From Gordonia polyisoprenivorans NBRC 16320 = JCM 10675 (GTDB lineage: Bacteria; Actinomycetota; Actinomycetes; Mycobacteriales; Mycobacteriaceae), in the NCBI RefSeq assembly GCF_000241325.1, contig NZ_BAEI01000092.1, forward strand, positions 62,001 through 126,000: a DNA stretch of 64,000 bases. The letters run 5' to 3'. Below, in pieces: positions 8,303-16,965 of this stretch (within the stretch, counting starts at the first letter, position 1; every line of letters begins with the position of its first letter). The notes under the pieces were generated by a model that saw nothing but the letters and a program-made list of their open reading frames with translations, searched no databases and had not been told where the DNA came from. Position numbers and translations under genes: made by a program.

Positions 8303-9465
8303 CAGAGCTGTGCACCCAGCTTGTACTCGCCCTGCTTCCACTCGGGCATCTGTCCCTCGTCATCCTTGCGGGTGTAGGAGAAGCCGTCGGCGCCGATGGT
8401 CACCGCCATCTCCGAGTCGTCGGTGCGGGTGAGCACCGGCTGCGGGTTGCCGTCGAGGTCGAGCACCAGCGAGGCGTCGGTGTACCAGCTCGGCACCACC
8501 GGGTTGCCCCAGAAGTCGCGGCGCTGGTTGTCGTGGACATCCCAGGTGACGACGGGGTTGTCGGGGTCGCCGGTGTAGTAGTCCTGGGTGTAGATCTCCA
8601 CCCGATGACCGTCCGGGTCGCGCAGGTAGAGGTAGAACGCATTCGACACACCGTGGCGGCCGGGACCGCGTTCGATCGCGTCGGAGCGGCGCAAGCCGCC
8701 GAGCTTGTCGCAGATCGCCAGGATGTTGTGCTTCTCGTGGGTGGCGAAGGCGACGTGATGCATCCGCGGTCCGTCGCCACCGGTGGCGGCGGTGTCGTGC
8801 ACCGTCGGCTTGCGTCGCATCCACGCGGCGTACACGGTGCCCTTGTCGTCCTGGATGTCCTCGGTGACCCGGAAGCCCAGATCCTGATAGTGGCGGACCG
8901 CGCGTGGCACATCGGGGGTGACCTGGTTGAAGTGGTCCAGACGCACCAGCTCGCCCGGACAGTGCAGGTCGTAGCGCCACGACATCCGCTCGACGTGATC
9001 GGTCTGGTAGAAGAACTCGTACGGGAACCCGAGCGGATCCTCCACGCGCACCGAGTCGCCGATGCCCTTGACGAATCCCTGCGCCCGACGTTCCACGCGG
9101 CAACCGATCTCGGTGTAGAACGCGACCGCCTTGTCGAGGTCTTCGGGACTGCGTACCCGGTAGGAGAAGACGGCCACCGCGGCCACCGGACCCTTGCGGA
9201 GCACGAGGTTGTGGTGGATGAACTCCTCGGTGGAGCGCAGGTAGATCGCCTCGTCGTCCTCCTCGGTGACATAGAGCCCGAGGATGTCGACATAGAACTG
9301 ACGCGATGCGGCCAGGTCGGTGACGACGATCTCCATGTAGGCGCACCGCAGGATGTCCGGCGGCGCGGACTGCGGGGTGGAGACGGGATTGTCGGAGCGG
9401 ATGGGGGCTTCCTGCGAGACGTAGTAGCCCGACGAGGTCAGGGTCATCTCTTCGCGAGCGGTCAT
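8302..9465 (-). CDS. hpaD: 3,4-dihydroxyphenylacetate 2,3-dioxygenase (HpaD, type I extradiol)
   Basis: A 387-residue vicinal-oxygen-chelate extradiol dioxygenase that opens the ring of homoprotocatechuate. Metal ligands are His178 (RLDHFNQ), His237 (MHHVAFAT) and Glu290 (RVEIYTQDYY). Each lies exactly 23 residues beyond its counterpart in Brevibacterium fuscum homoprotocatechuate dioxygenase (His155, His214, Glu267). The second-sphere His200 and Tyr257 also match here, as His223 and Tyr280. This is strong evidence for homoprotocatechuate as substrate and for Fe or Mn as metal. The N-terminal extension of about 23 residues accounts for the offset. The gene is followed without a gap by hpaH. 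Confidence 0.95.
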   Translation of the reverse strand: MTAREEMTLTSSGYYVSQEAPIRSDNPVSTPQSAPPDILRCAYMEIVVTDLAASRQFYVDILGLYVTEEDDEAIYLRSTEEFIHHNLVLRKGPVAAVAVFSYRVRSPEDLDKAVAFYTEIGCRVERRAQGFVKGIGDSVRVEDPLGFPYEFFYQTDHVERMSWRYDLHCPGELVRLDHFNQVTPDVPRAVRHYQDLGFRVTEDIQDDKGTVYAAWMRRKPTVHDTAATGGDGPRMHHVAFATHEKHNILAICDKLGGLRRSDAIERGPGRHGVSNAFYLYLRDPDGHRVEIYTQDYYTGDPDNPVVTWDVHDNQRRDFWGNPVVPSWYTDASLVLDLDGNPQPVLTRTDDSEMAVTIGADGFSYTRKDDEGQMPEWKQGEYKLGAQL

Positions 9466-9542
9466 GGGTGGCGTCCTTGCCTGGGTCGAGAGGGGTTGGC
9501 GGATCGAGGGGTCGGGAACGAAAGCTTCTGGTGCGGTGGGGA

Positions 9543-11060
9543 TTACTGCTTGCCGAAGGTCGGGTTGTGGACCTTGCCGAGGGTGATGTGCACGGCCTGC
9601 TGATCGGTGTAGAAGTCAATCGAGCGGTAGCCGCCCTCGTGGCCGAGGCCGGAGGCCTTGACACCACCGAACGGGGTGCGCAGATCGCGGACGTTGTTCG
9701 AGTTGAGCCACACCATGCCGGCCTCCACGGCCTGCGAGAAGTTGTGGGCCCGCTTGAGGTCATTGGTCCAGATGTAGGCGGCCAGACCGTATTTCACGCC
9801 GTTGGCCAGCGCGAGAGCTTCCTCGTCGGAGTCGAATGGGGTGATCGCGACGACCGGACCGAAGATCTCCTCCTGGAAGATCCGCGCATCGGGGGCGACG
9901 TCGGCGAACACGGTGGGGGCCACGAAGTTGCCGGTGTCGAAGCCCTCCGGCCGACCACCACCGGCGACGAGGCGTCCCTCGGACTTGCCGAGTTCGACGT
10001 AGCTCATCACCTTCTCGTAGTGCTCGGGGTGCACGAGCGCACCAACCTCGGTGGTCTTCTCGTGCGGATATCCGACGACGACCCGTTTGGCCTGTGCCGC
10101 ATACCGTTCCACGAACTCGTCGTAGACCGAGCGCTCGACGAGGATGCGACTGCCTGCGGTGCAGCGCTCACCGTTGAGGGAGAACACACCGAAGATGGTG
10201 GCGTCGATCGCGGCGTCGAGGTCGGCGTCGGCGAAGACCACCGCCGGACTCTTACCGCCCAGTTCCATGGACAGGCCCTTGAGGTACGGGGCCGCGTTGC
10301 CGAAGATGAGCTGCCCGGTGCGACTTTCGCCGGTGAACGAGATCAACGGCACCTCAGGGTGTTTCACCAATGCGTCACCGGCGTCCTCACCCAATCCGTT
10401 GACGAGGTTGAACACGCCCTGCGGCAGTCCTGCCTCCTCGAAGATGCCGGCCCACAACGACGCCGAGAGCGGTGTGAACTCGGCGGGCTTGAGCACCACG
10501 GTGTTTCCGGTGGCCAGCGCGGGACCGAGCTTCCACGACTCGAGCATGAACGGGGTGTTCCACGGGGTGATCAGACCGGCGACGCCGATCGGCTTGCGAT
10601 TGACGTAGTTGATCTGCCTACCGGGCACCTTGTAGGTGTCGTCGGACTGGGCGACGATCAGGTCGGCAAAGAACCGGAAGTTCTCCGCGGCGCGGCGGGC
10701 CTGACCGAGGGCCTGGGTGATCGGCAGCCCGGAATCGAAGGACTCCAGTTCAGCCAGCCGCGCATCACGGGATTCGACGATGTCGGCGATCCGGTGCAGT
10801 ACCCGCGCACGTTCGCGCGGCAGCATCGTCGGCCACGGGCCGTCGGTGAAGGCGGCACGTGCGGCGGCCACGGCCAGATCGATGTCGGACTTCTTGCCGG
10901 CAGCGGCCTGCACATAGGTCTCGTTCGACACCGGGTCGAGGACATCGAAGGTGTCGCCGTCGACCGAGTCGACGAACGCTCCGCCGATGTAATGCTGGAT
11001 GCGCGGGGGCAAATCGGCCGGGACGTGACCGGTCACCGGTGAGCTCACCGTGTTCGTCAT
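9543..11060 (-). CDS. hpaE: 5-carboxymethyl-2-hydroxymuconate semialdehyde dehydrogenase (HpaE)
   Basis: A 505-residue aldehyde dehydrogenase with TPWNTP (Asn168), MELGGKSP (Glu266) and LNGERC (nucleophile Cys300). NGERC followed by TAGSRI is typical of the HpaE/hydroxymuconic semialdehyde dehydrogenase group. It oxidises the HpaD ring-cleavage product to the dicarboxylate 5-carboxymethyl-2-hydroxymuconate with NAD+. The ATG at 11060 has GGAGAAACC just upstream. It lies 77 bases before hpaD and 49 bases after the GntR regulator gene in the same direction. Confidence 0.92.
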   Translation of the reverse strand: MTNTVSSPVTGHVPADLPPRIQHYIGGAFVDSVDGDTFDVLDPVSNETYVQAAAGKKSDIDLAVAAARAAFTDGPWPTMLPRERARVLHRIADIVESRDARLAELESFDSGLPITQALGQARRAAENFRFFADLIVAQSDDTYKVPGRQINYVNRKPIGVAGLITPWNTPFMLESWKLGPALATGNTVVLKPAEFTPLSASLWAGIFEEAGLPQGVFNLVNGLGEDAGDALVKHPEVPLISFTGESRTGQLIFGNAAPYLKGLSMELGGKSPAVVFADADLDAAIDATIFGVFSLNGERCTAGSRILVERSVYDEFVERYAAQAKRVVVGYPHEKTTEVGALVHPEHYEKVMSYVELGKSEGRLVAGGGRPEGFDTGNFVAPTVFADVAPDARIFQEEIFGPVVAITPFDSDEEALALANGVKYGLAAYIWTNDLKRAHNFSQAVEAGMVWLNSNNVRDLRTPFGGVKASGLGHEGGYRSIDFYTDQQAVHITLGKVHNPTFGKQ

Positions 11061-11109
11061 GGTTTCTCCGTTTCGGGGGGTCGGGGGTCCGGATATGGAC
11101 CGGGAAGAA

Positions 11110-11808
11110 CTAGAAGGCCGGTAGGCCCAGGGTTTCGTCGGGGTGTTCGTGGACCAGGTAGGCGTCGAGGGTGGCCGCGCGGTGACGCCGCGCGACCTTC
11201 TCGATCTCGCCGAGCGGCGCACCGATCTCGATGAGCCGCACGATGTTCTCGTGTTCACGGACCGACTCCTGTGCCCGGCCGGGCACGAAGGAGAACGTCG
11301 AGGCGCGCAGGTGCCCGAGTCGGGCCCATTCGGCTTCGACGAGGGTGACCATCCGCGGGTTGGTGCACTTGGAGAACAGGGTCGCGTGGAACTCCTGGTT
11401 CAGCGCGGTGAACAGACCCGGATCGAAGTGACCAAGCGATTCGATCATGCGCTCGTTGATGTCGCGCGCCTTGCGCAGATCGTCCTCGCTGAGCCGACGG
11501 GCGGCCAGCGCGGTGGCCGCACCCTCCAGGATCGACAACGCCTGCATGCTCTCGCGATACTGCGAGTCGTCGACCATCGACACCTGGGCGCCGACGTTGG
11601 TCTCGAAGGTGACCAGGCCCTCGGCCTCGAGTTGGCGGATCGCCTCGCGCACCGGTACCACGCTCATGTCCAGGCTCTTGGCGATGGTGCTCAACACCAG
11701 CCGGTAGCCGGGCGTGTACTCCTGTCGCGCGATGCGCTCCTTGATCCAGTGGTAGGCGATCTGCGACTTGCTGCGGCTCGGATTACCCTGGCCGGGTTGC
11801 TCACTCAT
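11110..11808 (-). CDS. GntR-family regulator, FCD (FadR) type
   Basis: A 232-residue regulator with an N-terminal winged helix at residues 12-78. Its recognition helix region MSVVPVREAIRQLEAEGLV is the GntR hallmark. The C-terminal all-helical FCD domain contains ALNQEFHATLF and the metal or ligand His residues of this class. The ATG overlaps the stop codon of the upstream fusion gene (ATGA), so it lies inside the operon it probably controls. FadR-type effectors are small carboxylates, so a pathway acid such as homoprotocatechuate or 4-hydroxyphenylacetate is a reasonable guess. A perfect 18-bp palindrome upstream of the operon is the likely target. Confidence 0.88.
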   Translation of the reverse strand: MSEQPGQGNPSRSKSQIAYHWIKERIARQEYTPGYRLVLSTIAKSLDMSVVPVREAIRQLEAEGLVTFETNVGAQVSMVDDSQYRESMQALSILEGAATALAARRLSEDDLRKARDINERMIESLGHFDPGLFTALNQEFHATLFSKCTNPRMVTLVEAEWARLGHLRASTFSFVPGRAQESVREHENIVRLIEIGAPLGEIEKVARRHRAATLDAYLVHEHPDETLGLPAF

Positions 11809-13337
11809 CGATTCGCCTTCCATTCGAGATAGCGGGCTTTCCACTGCGCGTTGGGCGGGAACAGTCCGTCGACCGGGTGTCCGGCCGCGACCTGCTCGGC
11901 CACCCAGGCGTCCTGCTCCTCCTGGGCGAGCGCGGCGTCGGCGACCTCGGCGGCGATGGCCGGCGGGATGACGATCACGCCGTCGTCGTCACCGACGATG
12001 ATGTCGCCGGGTTGGATCGTGGCACCGCCGCACGCGATGGTCAGGTCGTGATCCCAGGGCACGTGCTTGCGGCCGAGGACCGCCGGATGCGGTCCGGCGG
12101 TGAACACCGGTAGACCGATCTCGGCGACCGCGGCGTAGTCGCGTACCCCGCCGTCGGTGACGATGCCCTCGGCGCCAAGGGTTTTCGCGCGGATCGCCAG
12201 GATGTCACCGAGGGTGCCCGATCCGGTCTCGCCGCGCGCCTCGATGACGATCACCTCACCCGGGCCGACGGCGTCGAAGGTCTGTTTCTGCGCGTTGTAT
12301 CCTCCGCCGTGGGAGTCGAACAGGTCTTCACGGTTGGGCACGAAGCGCAGGGTCTTGGCGGTGCCGACGATCTTGGTTCCTCGGGTCTGCGCGCGCACGC
12401 CGTCGATGGAGACGTTGTCGAGGCCGCGCTTGCGTAGTTGTCCGGACAGACCGGCGACCGGCACTCGCGTCAGTTTCTCGCGCAACTCGTCGGTGAGGAC
12501 CGGCCCGGCGGGTGCCGGTAGTCCGGCCGCCTGCGCCGAGCCCCACGCCTCGGCGCGCTGGGTGTCGTCGACGGCCGGCAGCGACCCGAGGTCGGCGTCG
12601 AATCCGTTGTCGCCCTGCACCACTGTGGTGACGAGCCGACCGGAGGTCGGCCCGCCGGGAACGTCGACCTCGACCTCGACGACATCTCCGGGACCGATGA
12701 CCGAGGAGCCGGCCGGGGTGCCGGTGAGGATCACATCGCCGCGTTCGAGGGTGAAATGCTGCGAGAGATCGGCGACGATCTGGGCCGGCGAGAAGAACAT
12801 TCCCGCCGTCGAATCATCTTGCGCCAGGCGACCGTTCACCCAGGTACGAATGCGGATCGCGTTCGGGTCCACCGCGCGGGCGTCGATGAGGTCCGGGCCG
12901 AGCGGGGTGAATCCGTCGCCACCCTTGGACCGGACGTTGGAGCCCTTGTCGGCCGCCCGCAGGTCGTAGAGTCCGAGGTCGTTGGCGGCGGTGACGGCGG
13001 CGACGTGATCCCACGCCTGCGCGAGGCCGACCCGGCGGGCCGGGGTTCCGATGACCAGCGCCACCTCCCCTTCGAAGGCGAGCAACTCGGTGCCGAGCGG
13101 TCGCTCGACGGTACCGCCGGTCGCCGCCACCGAACTCGAGGGCTTGAAGAAGTACGACGGCTGTGCCGGTCGCCGCCCGCGCTGCTGCGCACGCGAGGTG
13201 TAGCTGAGATGGACCGCGATGATCTTGCCGGGTGTGCCGATGGCGGGTACGGCCACCGATGCCGCGGAACCCGATACTGCAGAACCCGATACTGCGGAAC
13301 CGTCCCGGTGCGCGGGCTGGTGCTGGTCGGTCGTCAC
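11805..13337 (-). CDS. FAH-domain isomerase/decarboxylase fused to an RraA-like aldolase domain
   Basis: A 510-residue two-domain protein. Residues 37-245 form a fumarylacetoacetate hydrolase fold, with FEGEVALVIG (Glu89, Glu91) and AANDLGLYDLR (Asp120) as metal ligands, as in the HpaG isomerase/decarboxylase. Residues about 285-500 match the RraA-like HMG/CHA aldolase family, including GIVTDGGVRD with the catalytic Arg399-Asp400. Classical HpaG is instead a duplicated FAH protein. RraA-type aldolases also decarboxylate oxaloacetate, so this half may supply the decarboxylase step. It is first in the operon, expressed from a GTG at 13337 with GGAGAGGAC upstream. The N-terminus carries tandem SAVSG units encoded by 15-bp repeats (about 13255-13300). 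Confidence 0.85.
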   Translation of the reverse strand: MTTDQHQPAHRDGSAVSGSAVSGSAASVAVPAIGTPGKIIAVHLSYTSRAQQRGRRPAQPSYFFKPSSSVAATGGTVERPLGTELLAFEGEVALVIGTPARRVGLAQAWDHVAAVTAANDLGLYDLRAADKGSNVRSKGGDGFTPLGPDLIDARAVDPNAIRIRTWVNGRLAQDDSTAGMFFSPAQIVADLSQHFTLERGDVILTGTPAGSSVIGPGDVVEVEVDVPGGPTSGRLVTTVVQGDNGFDADLGSLPAVDDTQRAEAWGSAQAAGLPAPAGPVLTDELREKLTRVPVAGLSGQLRKRGLDNVSIDGVRAQTRGTKIVGTAKTLRFVPNREDLFDSHGGGYNAQKQTFDAVGPGEVIVIEARGETGSGTLGDILAIRAKTLGAEGIVTDGGVRDYAAVAEIGLPVFTAGPHPAVLGRKHVPWDHDLTIACGGATIQPGDIIVGDDDGVIVIPPAIAAEVADAALAQEEQDAWVAEQVAAGHPVDGLFPPNAQWKARYLEWKANR

Positions 13338-13360
13338 GGATGTCCTCTCCGTCGGCAGGA

Positions 13361-13406
13361 TCGTATATGAAAACGTATCTTGCGAGCGATATACGAGATC
13401 GTATAT
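13361..13406. promoter_or_regulatory. GntR-type operator cluster between divergent aromatic-acid transcripts
   Basis: ATATACGAGATCGTATAT at 13389-13406 is a perfect inverted repeat with 8-bp arms and a 2-base centre. The half-site TCGTATAT recurs at 13361-13368 and a related AACGTATCT at 13372-13380. The cluster lies 24-69 bases upstream of the fusion gene start and about 165-205 bases upstream of the divergent transporter. TA-rich palindromes with GTAT/ATAC arms suit FadR-type GntR proteins, and such a regulator is the second gene of this operon, so autoregulation is likely. Confidence 0.7.
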
Positions 13407-13567
13407 GGTCTGAGACACAGAGCGCAAGTGATCCAGATCGCAGCGACTCGAGACCGTGGCCCCGGCCACCAGGACGCCCCGCGCGGGCGACCCCCCTGGC
13501 CCTCGCCGCACCGACTGCCGCACCGGGCATCTCACCGAACACCGGGAATGCCAGAGAAGGAGCCCCC

Positions 13568-14944
13568 ATGAACGCCCCTCCCCGAACCGCATCACCGGCC
13601 GTGGTGGTGACCGAAAAGGATCGTCGCCGAGTGGTTTTCGCCACCGTCGTCGGCACCACCGTCGAGTGGTACGACTTCTTCGTCTACGCGGTGGCCGCGG
13701 GCCTGGTCTTCGGCGAATTGTTCTTCAAGCCCGCAGGCCCCGGGGTCGCGACCATCCTGTCGTTCCTCACGGTCGGCATCAGCTTCCTGTTCCGCCCGCT
13801 CGGTGCATTCCTGGCCGGACACTACGGTGACCGCTACGGTCGGCGCGTGGTCCTGATGGTGACCCTGGCCCTGATGGGCGTGGCAACCACCCTGGTCGGG
13901 CTTCTGCCCACCTATGCCGCCATCGGCATCGCGGCACCGATCCTGCTGATCACCCTGCGCATCCTGCAGGGCATCTCGGCCGGCGGCGAATGGGGCGGTG
14001 CGGTGTTGATGGCCGTCGAGCACGCCCCGGACCGCAAACGCGGTGTCTTCGGCGCCTCCCCGCAGGTCGGGGTGCCGCTGGGCATGCTGCTGGCCTCCGG
14101 AGTGATGGCCCTGATGGCCGTCCTCGCCCCCGGCGACTCTTTCGAGACGTGGGGGTGGCGCATCCCGTTCCTGCTGTCGTTCGTCCTGATCCTCATCGGT
14201 CACTTCATCCGTCGCCGCGTCGAGGAGAGTCCGGTGTTCCTCGAAATCGCCGAACGCCGTGAGGAGACCAAGACCCCGATCGTCGAGCTGTTCCGCAAGC
14301 ACGCCGGACTGGTGCTCGTCGCCGCACTCGTCTTCGCCGGCAACAGCGCCGTCGGGTACATGACCACCGGCGGATACCTGCAGAGTTATGCCACCAATCC
14401 CGACGGTCCGGTCGGCCTGTCGCGCGGTCCGGTGCTGCTCGCGGTCGCCGGGTCGGCGGCCACCTGGCTGCTGTTCACCCTGATCGGGGCTCGCGTCAGT
14501 GATCGCATCGGCCGCCGCTCCACCTACCTGATCGGCTGGGTCCTGCTGCTGGCGGCGCTGCTCCCACTGTTCCCGCTCGTCGACACGGGCAACGTGTGGC
14601 TGATGTTCTGCGGCCTGGCCCTGCTGACCGTCGGCCTCGGCTTCACCTACGGCCCCCAGGCCGCCCTCTACGCCGAGCTCTTCCCGGCGTCGATCCGGTT
14701 CTCCGGCGTCTCGATCTCCTACGCGATCGGCGCCATCATCGGTGGTGCGTTCGCGCCCACGATCGCCGCGGCACTCATGCGCGCCACCGGCACCACGACC
14801 TCGATCGTCATCTACCTCGCGATCATGGCCGCCATCAGTCTTGTTGCCACACTGACGCTTCGGGACCGTACCGGAATCCCGCTCGGCCCCGACCACGAAG
14901 CACAACAATCCATCAGTCCCATCCGAGGAATGGCGAGGGCCTAG
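13568..14944 (+). CDS. MHS-family MFS transporter (aromatic or carboxylic acid:H+ symporter)
   Basis: A 458-residue major facilitator protein of the metabolite:H+ symporter group, with the opening TTVEWYDFFVYA near residues 30-41 that typifies ShiA, KgtP and ProP relatives. GHYGDRYGRR is the conserved loop between helices 2 and 3. About twelve membrane segments are visible. The ATG at 13568 has AAGGAG five bases upstream. It is divergent from the homoprotocatechuate operon across the GntR operator and is followed after 3 bases by a flavin aromatic monooxygenase, so it probably imports the acid that monooxygenase hydroxylates. Confidence 0.87.
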   Translation: MNAPPRTASPAVVVTEKDRRRVVFATVVGTTVEWYDFFVYAVAAGLVFGELFFKPAGPGVATILSFLTVGISFLFRPLGAFLAGHYGDRYGRRVVLMVTLALMGVATTLVGLLPTYAAIGIAAPILLITLRILQGISAGGEWGGAVLMAVEHAPDRKRGVFGASPQVGVPLGMLLASGVMALMAVLAPGDSFETWGWRIPFLLSFVLILIGHFIRRRVEESPVFLEIAERREETKTPIVELFRKHAGLVLVAALVFAGNSAVGYMTTGGYLQSYATNPDGPVGLSRGPVLLAVAGSAATWLLFTLIGARVSDRIGRRSTYLIGWVLLLAALLPLFPLVDTGNVWLMFCGLALLTVGLGFTYGPQAALYAELFPASIRFSGVSISYAIGAIIGGAFAPTIAAALMRATGTTTSIVIYLAIMAAISLVATLTLRDRTGIPLGPDHEAQQSISPIRGMARA

Positions 14945-14947
14945 ACA

Positions 14948-16885
14948 ATGCAGTTCCATCACCACGGCTATGTGTCCACCGACCCGCGGGTCCAACCCGC
15001 CGCGGGGACCGGCCTCGACCGGCCCGACGAACTCCCCGATGAGGTCGACGTCCTCATCGTCGGCACCGGTCCCGCCGGCATGATCACCGCCGCGCAACTC
15101 GCCCAGTTCCCCGACGTCACCACCCGCATCGTCGAACGCAGGCCGGGACGACTGGCGATCGGGCAGGCCGACGGCATCCAGGCGCGCAGCGTGGAGACCT
15201 TCCAGGCGTTCGGTTTCGCCGAATCGATCATCGCCGAGGCCTACCGGATCACCGAGATGGCGTTCTGGAAGCCCGATCCCAACGATCCGTCACGAATCGT
15301 GCGCGCCGCGCGCACCCCCGACGATGCGGCCGGCATCTCGGAGTTCCCACACCTGATCGTCAATCAGGCCCGAGTCCTGGACTACTTCGCCGAGTCGATG
15401 GCCAACGCGCCGACCCGGATGACGCCGGACTTCGGCTACGAGTTCGTCGGCCTCGAGATCACCCAGGGTGAGCAGTACCCGGTGACGGTGACCCTGCGCC
15501 ACACCGCGGGCGAACAGGACGGCCAGACGCGCACGGTGCGCGCGAAGTACGTCGTCGGTTCCGACGGCGCGCACAGTCGCGTGCGTGACGCGATCGGCTG
15601 CACACCACACGGCGACAAGGCCTTTCACGCCTGGGGTGTGATGGATGTGCTGGCCGACACCGACTTCCCCGATATCCGTACCAAGTGCGCGATCCAGTCC
15701 GGCTCCGGCGGGTCCATCCTGCACATCCCCCGCGAGGGCGGTTTCCTGTTCCGCATGTACGTCGATCTCGGCGAGGTCCCCGCCGACGACAACGGCAGGA
15801 TTCGCACGACGAGCATCACCGAGATCATCCGACAGGCCAACGAGATCCTGCATCCCTACACCCTCGACGTGAAAAACGTTGCCTGGCATAGTGTCTACGA
15901 GGTCGGTCACCGGGTCACCGATCGGTTTGACGACGTCGACGTCGAGCAGATCGGCACCCGCACCCCGCGGGTGTTCATCACCGGCGATGCGTGCCACACC
16001 CACAGCGCCAAGGCGGGACAGGGCATGAACGTCTCGATGCAGGACGGCTTCAACATCGGTTGGAAGCTCGGTCACGTGCTCTCCGGTCGTGCGCCGGAGG
16101 AACTGCTGAGCACGTATTCGGCCGAGCGGCAGGTGATTGCGCAGAACCTGATCGACTTCGACCGCGAATGGTCGTCGATGATGGCCAAACGTCCCGAGGA
16201 GTTCGACTCACCGTCGGAGCTGGAGGACTTCTACGTCAAGACCGCCGAATTCCCGGCCGGTTTCATGACGCAGTACTCGCCGTCGATGATCATCGCCGAC
16301 GCCACCCACCAGGATCTCGCGACCGGCTTCCCGATCGGCAAACGGTTCAAATCCGCGCCCGTGGTCCGCGTCGGCGATGCCAATCCGGTCCAGCTGGGCC
16401 ATCACCACCGAGCCGACGGGCGCTGGCGGATCTACGCGTTCGCCGCCGATCCGTCCGCCGGCATGAACAACGCCGCACCCGATGTGTCGGCTCTCGACGA
16501 CTGGGCCACCTGGCTGGCCACCGATCCGGAGTCACCGGTGGTGCGTCATACCCCCGCCGGCGCCGACCTCGACTCGGTGTTCGACGTCAAGGTGATCTAC
16601 CAGCACGATCACACCCGCGTCGACCTCAACGCGGTGCCGAAGATCTTTCTGCCCAAGGTGGGACCGTTCCAGATCACCGACTACGAGAAGGTCTACGCGA
16701 CCGACCCGCACGTCGACATCTTCGCCGAGCGTGGCATCGACCGCCGCGGAGCCGTCGTCGTGGTGCGCCCGGATCAGTATGTGGCGCACGTTCTCCCGCT
16801 CTCCGCCCGTGCGGAGCTCGCGGACTTCTTCGCCCGCAACCTGCTGCCCGCCAACACATCCGCACGTGCCAAGGAGTCGGTGTGA
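14948..16885 (+). CDS. FAD-dependent aromatic monooxygenase (3-hydroxybenzoate 4-monooxygenase / phenol hydroxylase type)
   Basis: A 645-residue single-component flavin hydroxylase. DVLIVGTGPAGMI near residue 34 is the FAD dinucleotide fold, GSDGAHSRVRDAIG the second FAD/NADPH motif, and FITGDACHTHSAKAGQGMN the ribityl-binding motif. A C-terminal thioredoxin-like domain (about 450-640) is typical of phenol 2-monooxygenase and MobA, which converts 3-hydroxybenzoate to protocatechuate. It starts three bases after the transporter stop. Since the neighbouring operon needs homoprotocatechuate and no HpaBC hydroxylase is present, 3- or 4-hydroxyphenylacetate is a plausible substrate; that assignment is inference from context. 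Its stop overlaps a small downstream ORF. Confidence 0.85.
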   Translation: MQFHHHGYVSTDPRVQPAAGTGLDRPDELPDEVDVLIVGTGPAGMITAAQLAQFPDVTTRIVERRPGRLAIGQADGIQARSVETFQAFGFAESIIAEAYRITEMAFWKPDPNDPSRIVRAARTPDDAAGISEFPHLIVNQARVLDYFAESMANAPTRMTPDFGYEFVGLEITQGEQYPVTVTLRHTAGEQDGQTRTVRAKYVVGSDGAHSRVRDAIGCTPHGDKAFHAWGVMDVLADTDFPDIRTKCAIQSGSGGSILHIPREGGFLFRMYVDLGEVPADDNGRIRTTSITEIIRQANEILHPYTLDVKNVAWHSVYEVGHRVTDRFDDVDVEQIGTRTPRVFITGDACHTHSAKAGQGMNVSMQDGFNIGWKLGHVLSGRAPEELLSTYSAERQVIAQNLIDFDREWSSMMAKRPEEFDSPSELEDFYVKTAEFPAGFMTQYSPSMIIADATHQDLATGFPIGKRFKSAPVVRVGDANPVQLGHHHRADGRWRIYAFAADPSAGMNNAAPDVSALDDWATWLATDPESPVVRHTPAGADLDSVFDVKVIYQHDHTRVDLNAVPKIFLPKVGPFQITDYEKVYATDPHVDIFAERGIDRRGAVVVVRPDQYVAHVLPLSARAELADFFARNLLPANTSARAKESV

Positions 16886-16953
16886 CCACCCGCGCCGACA
16901 CCGACACCGATGCTGCCTGCCCGCTCGGTGCCGGCACCCACCCGTTCGCCTGA
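16882..16953 (+). CDS. Small ORF (23 aa) coupled to the monooxygenase gene
   Basis: A GTG at 16882 overlaps the monooxygenase stop codon (GTGA) and has AAGGAG five bases upstream, an excellent ribosome site that lies inside the monooxygenase gene. The frame gives 23 residues: an acidic, threonine-rich start (TTRADTDTD) and a C-terminal AACPLGAGTHPFA with one Cys. It stops 12 bases before the end of the convergent TetR gene. It may be a real micropeptide or the stub of a gene that once followed the monooxygenase. No family is recognised. Confidence 0.4.
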   Translation: MTTRADTDTDAACPLGAGTHPFA

Positions 16954-16965
16954 CATGTCCGCCGC

